From assembly GCA_002105175.1 (NCBI GenBank), contig MCGE01000066.1, positions 1 through 48,792 of the forward strand: a stretch of DNA of 48,792 bases. The letters are read 5' to 3'. Shown one piece after another: positions 1 through 10,780 of the stretch. Below the pieces are notes generated by a model. That model did not search any database. It was not told the origin of the DNA and was given only the letters and a program-made list of their open reading frames with translations. How positions within the stretch are numbered: the stretch's first letter is position 1; every line of letters starts with the position of its first letter. The stretch is from Absidia repens (taxonomy: Eukaryota > Mucoromycota > Mucoromycetes > Mucorales > Cunninghamellaceae). The position numbers were made by a program, and so were the translations under genes.

Positions 1-359
1 TGATGTTGTAGTCTTCGGGGTGCGATGGTCAACAACGTTTTTGCTTCTCACTATATCTTCTTCTTTTTTTATGGGCTCCTGAATATTTTTTTTGAGGGGG
101 GGGGTGTTGCTAAAATACCATTGTTGAAAAAATACAACGATATATCCATGATAATTGCGTATTATATACTACCCCTGGTCAAATACATAAGTAAAACAAA
201 TATCCTTATATAAAGGAGATAAAACGCATAGAAGATATCATATATCAACGCCGTTAATGAAAAAAGTAAAGTTCCATAAAACTAAAAAAGAAAAAGACTT
301 TATTTATTTATTTATAATATATCATATTCATATGGGGTGGGTGGGTGATGGTATTAGTT
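1..359. other. AT-rich sequence without a recognisable gene
   Basis: Short T-runs and a G-run near 98-107. The small open frame here has no recognisable domain or splice context. It forms the 3' flank of the minus-strand secreted-protein gene that ends at 360. Confidence 0.5.
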
Positions 360-728
360 TCACCATCTAAAATCGTAACAGGTGTAAGGGCCATCGGAGC
401 AGCTGAATTCCACATTGCCAGAGCCATGCATGCCATTGGTACGATCACTGGCCTTGTTACAGCAATAGTTCCATCGATCGCCATTCCAAGTGCCAGTACA
501 GCCATAGTTATGGAAAGCACAATCACTGAGAGACCGCATGGCAATATCGGTAGGGAACGTGTTGGATTCCTTGCCACTGGTAATGATCATATCACCACAC
601 GTTTGCTTGCCATCATCGGAATTGATTTCGAACGACACCCATGCATTTTTGCCACAGTGGCTATTGGCCAAGACCAAATGAACAGTAGCAAAGAGGAAAA
701 TCAATAAAGTAGCCAAGTTTCTTGCCAT
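360..728 (-). CDS. Small secreted cysteine-rich protein
   Basis: A single-exon 122-residue protein with ATG at 726-728 and TGA at 360-362. Residues 1-21 form a classical signal peptide: Arg3, then a hydrophobic core, then a V-L-A|N-S cleavage site. The mature part has eight cysteines at residues 25, 44, 70, 77, 89, 90, 110 and 117, enough for four disulfides, and ends in Tyr-Asp-Phe-Arg-Trp. Length, secretion signal and paired cysteines fit a small secreted cysteine-rich fungal protein of effector or extracellular-defence type. That class is inferred from architecture; I do not recognise the family. No intron is needed and no frame break is visible. Long homopolymers just upstream (from ~729) obscure the promoter. 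Confidence 0.75.
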   Translation of the reverse strand: MARNLATLLIFLFATVHLVLANSHCGKNAWVSFEINSDDGKQTCGDMIITSGKESNTFPTDIAMRSLSDCAFHNYGCTGTWNGDRWNYCCNKASDRTNGMHGSGNVEFSCSDGPYTCYDFRW

Positions 729-2202
729 TTTTTTTTTTAAAAGAAAAAGTAAAGATGAGTTTTGTTGTTAGGATAAAGACAAATACCTGTTTATAACTTG
801 TGGGGGGGGGGTTATATACAAAACAAGGAAAACGTATCTTTTTTTCGACCCTGGGCTACCCAACCCTAATAATGTCGCCTCCCCCCCCTTTCTTTTTTCT
901 CACCGATTTTTTTTTCTTCGTTGGCTCGCTCTTACTTTTACACTTCTTACAGGTATACATGATGACTACGTCTGACAACACTTATTTTTTTTTTTTGTCA
1001 CATCCCACTACCTCTCTTGTAGCTAATATCAAAAAAAAAAAAAAAAAAAAAAGAGGGATTTACTGACGGTGAATGTTTTTCTTAAAAATTAAGATTGGTA
1101 ATAAAAAAAGGACCTGATTCTGTCAAACATTGTTTTTTCCTTATCAGGGCAATTTCTTTTCTATTTTTTTTTTTTTGTGGGGGGGGGAGGAGCGAGGGAT
1201 ATGCAAGATGTTTAATTTTTAGGTTGTGCGACCTCCCCAGTAACCAAAATACTCTATTTGGGCACAAGATCTACTCCACTTCTTTAACCAGACAACTAAT
1301 TTCTTTAGATCCTGACATGACATTTTCGGACCTTTATTTATCCGAGTCTCGTTTTAAAGTTAGTCAATGCCTGGGTGTACAACGCAGATCACCATCAAAA
1401 TAAGGGAAAAAAATAAAAAGTAGCAGATCGATGTCCTCCCCCCCGCCATTTCCCTTGGATTGAACTCGTTTATTTTTTTTATTTATTTATAAACCTCCAA
1501 TTTTTACTAAAACGAGATGGTTTCTATGTGCGTGTGTGTCCGTGTGTGTGTGTGCGTTTTTTGCCAAACTGTCATTTTTCTGAAAATGGAAAGATGTGCA
1601 CAGCTTCCATTTGATAAAATCCCCTCCCCCTTGCATTCACACGAACAATCCAACAGTGGCAAGAAGGAGATCATATCTATAAAAATAAAAAGAAGAAATG
1701 AAGGTAATCTGTCAGTGTCAACCGTCCAGCTAGAAGGAGCAACAGAGAATGAAGGGGGGAAATAGATAGAGTGAGATACATATATGCTTGATCTTTTGTC
1801 AGGGTTTCTTTATAATTGCGGCTCACTAAAAAAAAAAAAAAAAAAAAGTCAGCCCAGGGTAACAAAATGTAAAAATCAGTCTAGGGTATCATGTCCCCTA
1901 GTTTTTTTTTTTTTTTTTTTTTGTGCCACTGAATGATAATTATTACTGTACGACAACAGTAAGGAATGTGTATCCGAGTGATATTCCGACGAATTTTCTT
2001 TGTTCATGCACAGGGTATACGACATATCGCCAGCGGCGTTTGAACCAAATTCATGCAAAAAGTGATCACCTCCTTTTTCCCAGACTATCTGGGTCCATTC
2101 AAGTGCTGAACAGGACGCCATTTCAAAAAAAAAAAAAAAAAAAAAAAGAGATCCGCTGTTGATGACAATCATACAGTATGAGAGATGTGAATGAAAACAA
2201 GA
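729..2202. other. Intergenic region rich in long homopolymers
   Basis: Contains an A-run of 22 at 1031-1052, further A-runs near 1829-1847 and 2125-2146, a T-run near 1902-1922, and a short (GT)n microsatellite at about 1527-1556. Open frames here are mostly poly-Lys or poly-Phe tracts translated from these runs. A minus-strand stretch around 1925-2120 reads in a protein-like way, but it has no start and I could not assign it. No supported gene. Confidence 0.6.
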
Positions 2203-2604
2203 CTAGAATAGTACTTTATTCAAATGCAAAGAGAACACAATGTATGACATAACTAAAACCAAAGCTAAACTAATGACAGGCTCCGAGGTGAAGATGTTTT
2301 CCATTGTTGCATATATGTTTTCATCCAAGGTGTTGATAATCTTCGACAGTAAAAGCCTAGATGAGCACGTGTAGAGTTACAGTCTTGATCAAGTCCTTTT
2401 TTCACTACTTACTTGATTGTTTCTTGGTCAGTGGGCGCCAGGTTGGGTTGGCACAAAAGTTTAATTATATGGTTTGTAGTTTTTTCATTGCTGCTGCTGC
2501 CGTTCGTCAACTTGCTTTCCACATTGCACTTATCCTGTTCATCAAAGGTTCCCCTAAGCTAAAATAAAAACTATTAGCCACTTGATATTTATACAATGGT
2601 TGTT

Positions 2605-2639
<35 letters not shown>

Positions 2640-3289
2640 AAAAGCCCTACCTTCTTCACACCGTAATAATGCAAGTCGCGGTATTCAGCGGAATTGTCGC
2701 TTGTGTTGCCATGTGCATCGGAATTGTGATTTGTGTCATGATGGAGGATTGAAGCAGAACTTGTATCACCAGGTGCATTGTAATCGTTTGTTGAATCGTC
2801 AGGAGAACAAAGAGAAGAGGATCCATCAGAGTACATAATTGATTTGGACACTTGTGATGCTACAGAGCCTGACACGTCGCCAATGATATCCAGTGCCGCT
2901 TCACCACATTTATCCAACATATTCTTCTACGCAAAACATAAACACATGTAAGACAAATAATAGGTACGAGACAACAATGTTGAACTTACTCGTCTATTCA
3001 CCCTGGAAAGAATCTCGGACCAAATCATCACGTTGTAGGTGTTGGGCTTTCGTGGACTATTGAATAAGAAGAGGTCAATATCAACAAAATCAAACGCATT
3101 TTACCTGCACATACCGGGGTTTTAAAACATCCATCGATACTTTGCAGTACTTTTCAAACCAGAGACCATGAATTGTAGAAGAAGAAGCTGTTGGAAGCTT
3201 GAGAGACCAGTTTGCCAAGTTCACCACGTTTCCTTCCACGAATTTCTTGAATGACGGTTTCCTTTCTTGCTGAATATATCGAGCGATTT
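2203..3289 (-). CDS. Five-exon gene, C-terminal membrane-anchored hypothetical protein (5' end unresolved)
   Basis: Five minus-strand exons join in frame through GT-AG introns: 3289-3115, 3056-2990, 2926-2651, 2558-2413 and 2356-2203. Donors are GTATGT, GTAAGT, GTAGGG and GTAAGT; each acceptor ends in TAG. All junction phases match and the joined frame (~271 residues) has no internal stop. The N-terminal part is basic with aromatic residues (for example F-E-K-Y-C near the end of the first exon). The middle is Ser/Asp/Asn-rich and probably disordered. The last exon encodes a ~19-residue hydrophobic segment (P-V-I-S-L-A-L-V-L-V...) about ten residues before the stop, as in a tail-anchored protein. 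One intron carries a ~29-base T-run (2609-2637 on +). I do not recognise the family. The start exon is missing, perhaps cut off by the LTR fragment at 3408. Confidence 0.6.
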
Positions 3290-3407
3290 CTACACAAAGT
3301 AGATAAAGTACAAAACGAAATTGTGAGTTTCACCTGGCTATTATAATGTTAATTCCTTTGTTTTTTTTTTTTTTTTTGTTTGTTTTTTTTTTACCGTCAT
3401 AACCTTC

Positions 3408-3519
3408 TGTCGTATTTGTCGTTTGTCATCATCCACATATATCAGATACGCGATTACCCATCGCGTCCCAACAGTTGTACCTTGTCACTCACCAGCATAT
3501 CCTTACACTGGCTATGTTT
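3408..3519 (+). repeat. Truncated LTR, family A (5' part)
   Basis: Matches the first ~110 bases of the 360-bp LTRs of the element at 34584-40365, starting with the same TGTCGTATTTGTC tip, then diverges abruptly. It lies immediately upstream of the five-exon minus-strand gene and may have truncated it. Confidence 0.75.
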
Positions 3520-3782
3520 TACTATGTAAGGGAACAATTGGAAGTAGAAAAAGAATCATTGAATAAAAGAGCAATTTTTTTAATTTTTGGGGATTAAAAA
3601 TACGTGACGCGTTTTGATCACCAAAACGATTTTAAGTCTCTTTCTTTTTTTTTTTTTTTTCATCCTCATCCTCTCTACAAGGTAAAACTTAATCATTGGC
3701 TTTCATTTATTTGGCATACTAACAATCTTTTCTCTCTGTTTCTTCTTCTGCAACATTAGGAACAATTGGATTGATGTTTAAG

Positions 3783-4221
3783 GTGGTAAAGGAATCTACT
3801 TGAACACCCGACAGGGGTTTTGGTAGTAGTGGTACGACTTGCCTCTACCACGCCCTAAGTGAACGTGATATGCCTGTTTGCTTCGGACTCATGTTCGTTC
3901 TTTTAGAAGTATCATTAGTAGCGTACACTGCCTTTGGTCTAGTTTGGTTGCAATCAAGGTAAGGGGTATCATCTGGTTTGGGGAAAGGTTATTGTACTAA
4001 CGATCTTTTTTTTTTCTTCTGGTTCTCTGAAACATTACAAACTGTTGAGTCTGTGGAATCAAGTCTTCGATGCAGATGTGGTGAAGGAATCTACTGGATC
4101 ACCTGACAGGGGTTTTGGTAGTAGTGGTACGACTTGCCTCTACCACGCCCTAAGTGAACGTGATATGCCTGTTTGCTTCGGACTCATGTTCGTTCTTTTA
4201 GAAAGTATCATTAGTAGCGTA
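3783..4221 (+). repeat. Direct tandem duplication of a ~150-bp coding-like segment
   Basis: Two copies, about 3783-3935 and 4078-4221 (period ~295), share a near-identical ~120-base core. The plus strand reads G-F-G-S-S-G-T-T-C-L-Y-H-A-L-S-E-R in both. The first copy follows an intron-like acceptor (near 3760) and ends before a GTAAGG that could be a donor. It looks like a duplicated exon of an unrecognised gene. No complete reading frame could be built. Confidence 0.6.
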
Positions 4222-4760
4222 TACCTCATCTGCATCTGTTTTGCACCTTGTTGCTGGTGGTATCGATATATAGGTCATGAAATCAACAGGTGACCGTTGC
4301 AAAACTCGTGGTAAGATTGACTTGAAATCAAAGGGCGCGTTGATAGGAACAGCAACTGACCTCTAGACGAAATTCTTTGAAGGATAGATTGGAACTCACA
4401 ATCGACGATTTGGTCGGATGCCTAACGATATCCAAATCTTCTGGTGATCAAATGTCATAGGCTACAACTTGAACCATGGCAAATACTAGCCAGCCAATGG
4501 CAGGGACAACGTACACAATGGAAAGCTATTGCACGCGGAATACGAAAATGACATCAAGGCAACTGTTTTTTTTTTTTTTTTTTACCTTTTCTATTCAATT
4601 CCAATAAAATATCATGTATTATTACTATTGAAAACACTGTTATGGTTGTTATTGTTTTGACATCTTTGTGGGTTTTGCTGAATTGGTTTTAGGGGATCTG
4701 TTTTTGTGTCTGAATATGCGGGATTTTACTTGACGGCTGATATTTTTATGTTTATACCCA
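4222..4760. other. Probable gene remnant, unassigned
   Basis: Moderately GC-balanced, exon-like sequence to about 4570, followed by a T-run and AT-rich DNA. No open frame or domain that I can defend. Confidence 0.3.
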
Positions 4761-4813
4761 ATAAACTCTTTTTGTATTTTTGTCTTTTACATTGTCTTTT
4801 TTTTCATTAGGTG
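4740..4813 (+). repeat. Left arm of an inverted repeat shared with 7885-7993
   Basis: This ~75-base AT-rich segment leads into the heptamer array. It reappears in reverse complement at about 7885-7993, where it also abuts a short run of the complementary heptamer (CTACATA). The right copy flanks a Tc1-type transposase remnant, so both may be ends of one transposon family. Confidence 0.65.
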
Positions 4814-4940
4814 GTATGTAGTATGTAGTATGTAGTATGTAGTATGTAGTATGTAGTATGTAGTATGTAGTATGTAGTATGTAGTATGTAGTATGTAGTA
4901 TGTAGTATGTAGTATGTAGTATGTAGTATGTAGTAGGTAG
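4814..4940 (+). repeat. Heptanucleotide array (TATGTAG)n
   Basis: About 17 perfect head-to-tail copies of TATGTAG, ending in TAGGTAG variants. Because the unit is 7 bases, the minus strand stays open in more than one frame as a periodic seven-residue peptide. This is repeat translation, not a gene. Confidence 0.95.
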
Positions 4941-4999
4941 TAGGTAGTTGGTGGTACAATACCTCGACAACTGATTAGACGACCAGTCAAAACCATAAG

Positions 5000-6984
5000 C
5001 GCGACAAGCTGTTCAAAAAAATCCCGACATCTGTTTTTTTCAGGTACAACACCGATTTCAAAATGTGCGACAAGTAATTCCGGAAACACTGTACCGAAGC
5101 TCCATTATGTGCAAACTGTCCATGATTCTGTGTACATGTGTGTGTGTTAGTATTCTACCTGATGGAATGGCTTGCAATGGTTTTCATACTCAATATTTTA
5201 AATCGTTCTCAAACACCTAAAAAAAAACTAAAAATAAAAAAGAAGAGACTTTAGCTTGTTATTGCTATATGCACAGTGGCGGGCTCATTGTAACAAAGGG
5301 GATCGAATGATAGAGGAAGCATGACGGAGAAAATATCGTGAGATCTAAGGAATCTGATCTAAACGTACGGTTTGGGGGGGGCGGGAAAGGGGGGAGGGGA
5401 ATCTAATGTATTGTATAAGGAATTGAGAAGGCCAAACGAGATTATCTTTTATTGAATCATAACATCAATCACCACTTATCAAAAGGATGGATTGATAACA
5501 GTAAAAACAGCGATCTATTGCACAAAACATGAGAGAGAAACTAAACAGGACAATTTTTCAGCGATGCAAAAGTAAAAAGACGAAATTTATTCTGAATGGA
5601 TACAAACTATGGATAACTAAGACTAAACTAAACTAATCATGACTTCAAACCCCCCCCAACTAATGATTGTACATCCTAGATCCAAAATGAAAGGATTTCC
5701 CCATAATGGTTATCATCCCTAATCTGAACCCCCTTCTAAACTAGTCCTCAGCCTAATCTAATATCACCGCAACTTTTAAAAAGTTCCAATGGTGAAGATA
5801 AAAAAAAAAAAAAAAGAGAGAAAAAGAAAAGAAAGTGCGAAAAGGAGATGGGAGGGAAAAAATAGAAAAACCACATGCGCGGGATTTGAAAACCTCCGTC
5901 AGTCTTGAGATTTTTCATTCCGTCTCTTGATAGATACAAAAAAGGAACACTCCAATTTTTTTTTCTTCATCGCAATCAACACTATACAACGCCATTTAAA
6001 TGAGGGGTTTTTATTTCTTCTCATGACAGTTTCCTGTTACCATTCAACAACATCAGTAGAGTATGTTTCTCTCTTAATGAAGAATTTGGCGTCCCCATAA
6101 AGCCATTCAGCCTGATTTAATTTTACCTTGCCTTCTCTGTAGGATAGTTTGTCACTTACTCGAGAATATGGTAGCTTGTTCTTTCTGATTTAAATGCCGT
6201 GTTGCACATACCTCCCACCTTCCCCTTTATTAATTTAGCTTAATATTAGTTGTCTTGGATTTATATATTATATCATTATATGAAATAAAATATGACTCGC
6301 TCTTTTTATTTTTTTTTCTTTTTTTTGTGGCGTCCGTCTCTCCCATATTCATTTCGATTGTTACGTCAAATATGTGTACATGCTCCTGTAGAAACAATAT
6401 AACTTTTTTTTTGTATATATGTTCATGCTAAAGAATTGGGCGGGGGACTCATATAGGAATGGTATCTTTGTCGATGGATGTAACGTTCATAAAGATCCTG
6501 TTAATTGTCGGTTTACCAGACGACGAAACGTATAAAAAGAATGATACATGGAGTTCATTCTTCGGGAGACTTGAGCCTATTGCTACTACGATTGCCTTTT
6601 GTCTGTAACCTATATCTGTAAGCTCTTCTTTTTGTATTTGTTGAAAAAACAGTCTTAATGATCAACGACGGTTCGATGTAGTATCTATTATTTATTTTTA
6701 TTTTGATCGTAATGTTGAAAAAGAACATTGATATCTATCATCTCCTTGTCCCCGTATTTTATTACTTATATTACCACCTGATAAACCCTCCTTTTTCAGT
6801 TTTACCAGTTGTGATATTTAAACCCCCTCCCTCCCTCCGGCAACCCTCACCAGCGAAACAAATTGAAAACAGGATATCAAAGAATGAAATGTCCAAAAAA
6901 AAAAAAGATCAATTTACTGTCAAGATCATTGATCTAGTAAAGTAGAGATACTTTCTATTAATATTTTTTTTTATATATTTTTAG
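5000..6984. other. Long AT-rich stretch without a supported gene
   Basis: Contains A/T-runs (for example ~5800-5814), a purine-rich G-run near 5372-5400, and several short exon-like pieces (near 6040-6200 and 6460-6620). None of these can be joined into a gene. It ends with a pyrimidine tract and TTTTAG acceptor at 6984 that opens the exon below. Confidence 0.5.
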
Positions 6985-7286
6985 GTAACCATGTTACATT
7001 CTATATCATGAAGCTGGTGTCCGATGATCTTTATGTCATGTTGGAAATTGCTCACATTCAAGTACCCAGCTCGCTATATGAATTAGTATCGTATTTATCA
7101 CACTTAGGCGATCTTCTCAACGTGGTCCAGGCCTTTTACGACGAATGTGGTGATGCTAACACAAGTGAAGAAAGAGCTATGGTTGAAATTCGACAAAGAG
7201 CGACGATAATGACACCTGAAGTCATCCGTGTGGTGGAACTAATTCGAAGCAACAAACGACCATGCAACACAGCTTATTATTATTGA
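6985..7286 (+). pseudogene. Orphan 3'-terminal exon of the D...GEIK (PD-(D/E)XK-like) gene family
   Basis: Begins after a pyrimidine-rich acceptor (AG at 6983-6984) and runs to TGA at 7284-7286, ~100 residues. It starts in the phase that completes a split Gly codon, the same phase seen in the last introns near 11267 and 18102. The opening G-N-H-V-T-F-Y-I-M-K-L resembles the G-V-K-F-Y-V-M-I start of the last exon at ~18102. The body (D-L-Y-V-M-L-E-I, then V-P-S-S-L-Y-E-L) is amphipathic and helical. No upstream exons with a matching donor were found, so this is probably a gene fragment. It could be active if distant exons exist. Confidence 0.5.
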
Positions 7287-7429
7287 TTAGTTTATCCCCT
7301 CCGCTTCTGCCAGCCCTTCTTGTTGTCCTCTCTCATCATATATTTCTGCTTTATATCTACTAAATAAATCATATTCATCTTTGTATTTTTATTTTTATTA
7401 TTTTGAATGATGTGTTATCAATTTGGGAT

Positions 7430-7690
7430 TCGAATAATTCGGGAATGGGAAAATCAAAAAATAAGGGACCAATGCCTGGTGTTGTCCTGGAATACGGAAT
7501 CTAGGCCAAAAACTCATGCATGAAGCGGAGCTGAAGTTGCCCAAAACCATGAAGGATATGATGGCCGTATTATGTAGTGAATGTGATTGAGATGCCACCG
7601 TTATGAGGGAAATTGAAGTAATAGGATTTTGTCATAGTGGTAAGTTTGTGAAAATTCCTGGAAACAAATCATGGAAGTTACTCTGAAGTC
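7430..7690 (+). pseudogene. Decayed exon related to the 9.4-11.4 kb gene
   Basis: Reads as a damaged copy of the exon at 10900-11202. L-M-H-E-A-E-L-K-L-P-K-T-M-K-D-M-M is followed by M-R-E-I-E-V-I-G-F-C-H-S-G and a GTAAGT donor at the same position. At least two stop codons interrupt it (one near 7503, one near 7589), and the upstream part with the D...E signature is scrambled. It shows that the family was copied locally before decay. Confidence 0.65.
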
Positions 7691-7884
7691 TTTTTTTTTT
7701 TTTGAAATAAACGCTGGAGTTTTCTAAATCAAAGATTTGAACTACTAATAGTTTTGGTTTATGTGTGGACGTTGTTGGGCGGGATTAAGTAGAGTATTTT
7801 ATGTGGTGATGTGATGATGTGATGATGTGATGAGTTTAGGCGCAGTGACGATATTTTGGTGGACCATTAAAGTTCTGATTGTAC

Positions 7885-7993
7885 ATACTACATACTACAT
7901 ACTACATACTAAATACTACATAATGAAAAAAAGACAATGTATAAAGACAAAGGTACAAAAAAGGGTTTATTGGGTATAAACATAAAAATATCA
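7885..7993 (-). repeat. Right arm of the inverted repeat shared with 4740-4813
   Basis: Reverse complement of the segment at 4740-4813 plus the first few heptamers. Five CATACTA-type units remain here, against ~17 in the left copy. Confidence 0.65.
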
Positions 7994-7995
7994 TC

Positions 7996-8235
7996 TACAA
8001 AAAAAGATAAACATAAATTATACTAAGATTTCCATGGAGGCAATCATCAAAGGGGTATATGGAATGGTGAATATATCCATGAAAGCCTTTGTGAGTCACC
8101 ATATTTCACGCTCCCAACATCCCTGTAGATAACGTGCCAGAGTCAAGCAATGCTTCTTTCTTGATCTAGTATTTTATCTTGGACCAGAGTTGTTCGGTTG
8201 GATTGAGTTCAGGAGAGTAGGGGGGTGAGACAAGT
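7996..8235 (-). pseudogene. Tc1/mariner-type transposase C-terminal remnant
   Basis: The minus strand reads Y-S-P-E-L-N-P-T-E-Q-L-W-S-K-I-K-Y. This is the hallmark of the Tc1/mariner and DDE_3 catalytic region around the last acidic residue (compare S-P-D-L-N-P-I-E-N-I-W in the intact element at 46.4 kb). It continues for ~60 residues with in-frame stops and no N-terminal domain. The adjacent inverted-repeat arm at 7885-7993 is a plausible 3' end of the same element. Confidence 0.7.
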
Positions 8236-8780
8236 GAAGCAGTCGGTATCCATGGTCAGCAAGTGGTTAATCTATGTTTTTTCGATTGTTTGTCCATAAT
8301 TGGATAGCAGTTTTTGGAATTCAGAGTATATTATATTTTCATCAAGGCATTCGTTTCCGTTTTAGTACGTCCCCAAAGAGAAAGAGAAAAGAAGTGAAAA
8401 TGAGTACAAACTATCGTGTTACTTTGTTGGGAGAAAGTTGTTTAACTTACATTGATAATGCGGCAAAAAGTGGGCGTCGGTAGACCAATACGAGAACCAT
8501 GTTCTTGTAGTTGAGCTTCCCCAGTAGCCAAAGGTCATGACCGAAAAGCAGCGTTTTGTCTGTTCCATGTTGACCACCAATTTCCTTTTCTTGCTGCAGC
8601 TGTTATTCTTGGTGTTCTTGTCCCTGTCTATACTACTCCAACAGATAAATCGCCTACCTAAAAAAAAAAAAAGAACAAGTGCATTATCATAATCTAGTCG
8701 GTATCTACTCTTGTCTTTTGTTACCTTTCAACCAATACCAAGTCAAAGCCAACGCCACTCGGAATATTCAAAAGACAAGG
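8236..8780. other. Unassigned, partly coding-like sequence
   Basis: Mixed GC and AT blocks with an A-run at ~8660-8671. Short protein-like stretches occur on both strands but no frame exceeds ~70 residues and no domain is recognisable. Confidence 0.3.
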
Positions 8781-9215
8781 TTGATTCTAGAGCTACGGAT
8801 TAATGGGTTGATTTTTGTGAAGAAGAGACCCAAAAGTGCGTTATTGTCATCGGCAAGGGAAACCAACCAAGCTTCAAAAGAATCAATCTGACTGGAGGCA
8901 AACACCACAGTAAAGTCCCCTCGATGTAAGCAGTCCTATTGTCATCGCGTCTTCATAAATCCGAAACCAAGTCAGTTCTTTTGATCCGAGGTACAGGAGA
9001 CAATCATGTCGACAATATTGATTCTAGAGCCACGGGCTAATGGGTTGATTTTTGTGAAGAAGAGACCCAAAAGTGCGTTATTGTCATCGGCAAGGGAAAC
9101 CAACCAAGCTTCAAGAGAATCAATCTGACTGGAGGCAAACACCACAATAAAGACCCCTCGATGTAAGCAGTCCTATTGTCATCGCGTCTTCATAAATCCG
9201 AAACCAAGTCAGTTC
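8781..9215. repeat. Direct tandem duplication, 198-base unit, period 237
   Basis: Copies at 8781-8978 and 9018-9215 differ at only a handful of positions, so the duplication is recent. On the minus strand each copy keeps the same ~45-residue open stretch (F-A-S-S-Q-I-D-S, then A-W-L-V-S-L-A-D-D-N-N-A-L), which suggests a duplicated exon of an unknown minus-strand gene. No splice sites or start could be fixed. Confidence 0.75.
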
Positions 9216-9377
9216 AAGATGATTGAAAAAGGAATAAAGAAAAAAGATGTGGGTAAATGTTCTGGTAAAACTTTGCGACAGTTTATGTTCCATCGGTGTT
9301 TAAAAAGAATTATGTTCGCACCAGCGTTGCTTTTATTTCTTCTCGCCCAATCTCATCGCAATTTCACCGTAAATCAA

Positions 9378-9847
9378 ATGGAACCTGAGAATTATCACTA
9401 TCCGTACAATGGCAAAGACAAATTCCTTTTATATTTCGCCGAAAACCCTATGAAGAATTGGAAGTACACAAGCTTTGAACTACAATTTTCAGGCGACTGG
9501 TACTCTCCCAAGAAAACACAATTGATTGCCGCCTACAAAAACTGCCTTACTGTTATGGAAGATGACAAAAAGGTTCCAGAATATGCCAAAAAGTATATTG
9601 ACAATATCAGGAAAGAGGTAAAACTGTTGCAAAAAAAAAAAAAAAAAAGAAGGCGCGAAAAAGGTGCTAATGAACTATTTTGTTGGGGAGGGGATTTTCC
9701 TTTGTAGCTTGTGGCGAAAAAGACTTCGACACCACTATCAACAACAAACAACACATATAACTTCAATGAGGGCTCATCATCCATTGTAAATCACGGCAAC
9801 AGCTCCACCAATTTAATTCAAAGCCAACGGTCCTCTCCACTGTCATC

Positions 9848-9893
<46 letters not shown>

Positions 9894-10743
9894 GAACAAC
9901 AACAAGAACAACACGAACAACAACAAGAACAACAACAACCTAGGACAAGAACAAGAACAACACGAACAACAACAATACGGTGAACATTTTACCAGTCATG
10001 TGGATTCCAATTCAAAGTTTCGGACAATGACTACTGAATCTTTGAATCAATTCAAGGATATATACAGCAAGATGGACGATGTATTGAAATGAAAGTTGGA
10101 CAGCTCTAACCGATATGTGGAAGATGTACTGTATGCCCACGGTTTGACTCTGAAAAAGGAGAAGTAAGTTTAAAAATTCCGCTCTGACTGATATTCGTTA
10201 CCAATCCTTTTATATATACATATATAGCTGTCTCCATTCATTTATCCTCGATTTGGATGATGATGAAGTACGTGATCTCTTTAGTAGTGATGAATGTGAA
10301 GAAATGCTGCAAAAAAAAAAAGTGAAAGAAGATCCTGCCTTGCCTGACAATGTGGAAAAGCTTTTGCATGATTTCAACAAGGTAAGCTTCATGGGGAGAG
10401 AATAAAGAACACAGCAAGGTCTATTAACAATCAATTATAGACCGGCTTGGATGAACATTTATACGATTCTGAAGGATTCTGGACGACGATACGAAGATTT
10501 CAGCAACCCAAGCAATCTCTTATGCCGTTGAGTCTCTGTAAGTTGGACAAAAATATATGACTGGCCTGAACTAACAATTTTCTTTTTTATTCATTTACAC
10601 ATATAGACTTCTTCTTCTGTAAATCAAATCCCAACCCACTGATGTCCCAACAATTAGAACAATGGTACCAAGCGCACCTATGGACTCCTTTGACGGACAA
10701 AATGCTCAGTAACCTCCCTGGTGTACTTTGTGTGCTGTAAGTT

Positions 10744-10780
<37 letters not shown>

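Noticed and set aside
800..1403. Several plus-strand ORFs of ~90-100 residues
   Set aside because: Mostly poly-Phe or poly-Lys from T/A-runs, without splice-supported continuation.
1925..2120. Minus-strand stretch with W-T-Q-I-V-W resembling a CAP/SCP signature
   Set aside because: The conserved His and Tyr are replaced, no other CAP motif or signal peptide is present, and the frame is bounded by homopolymers.
4752..5089. Tyr/Thr/His-repeat proteins on the minus strand
   Set aside because: Translation of the (TATGTAG)n array in two frames; no start context or domain.
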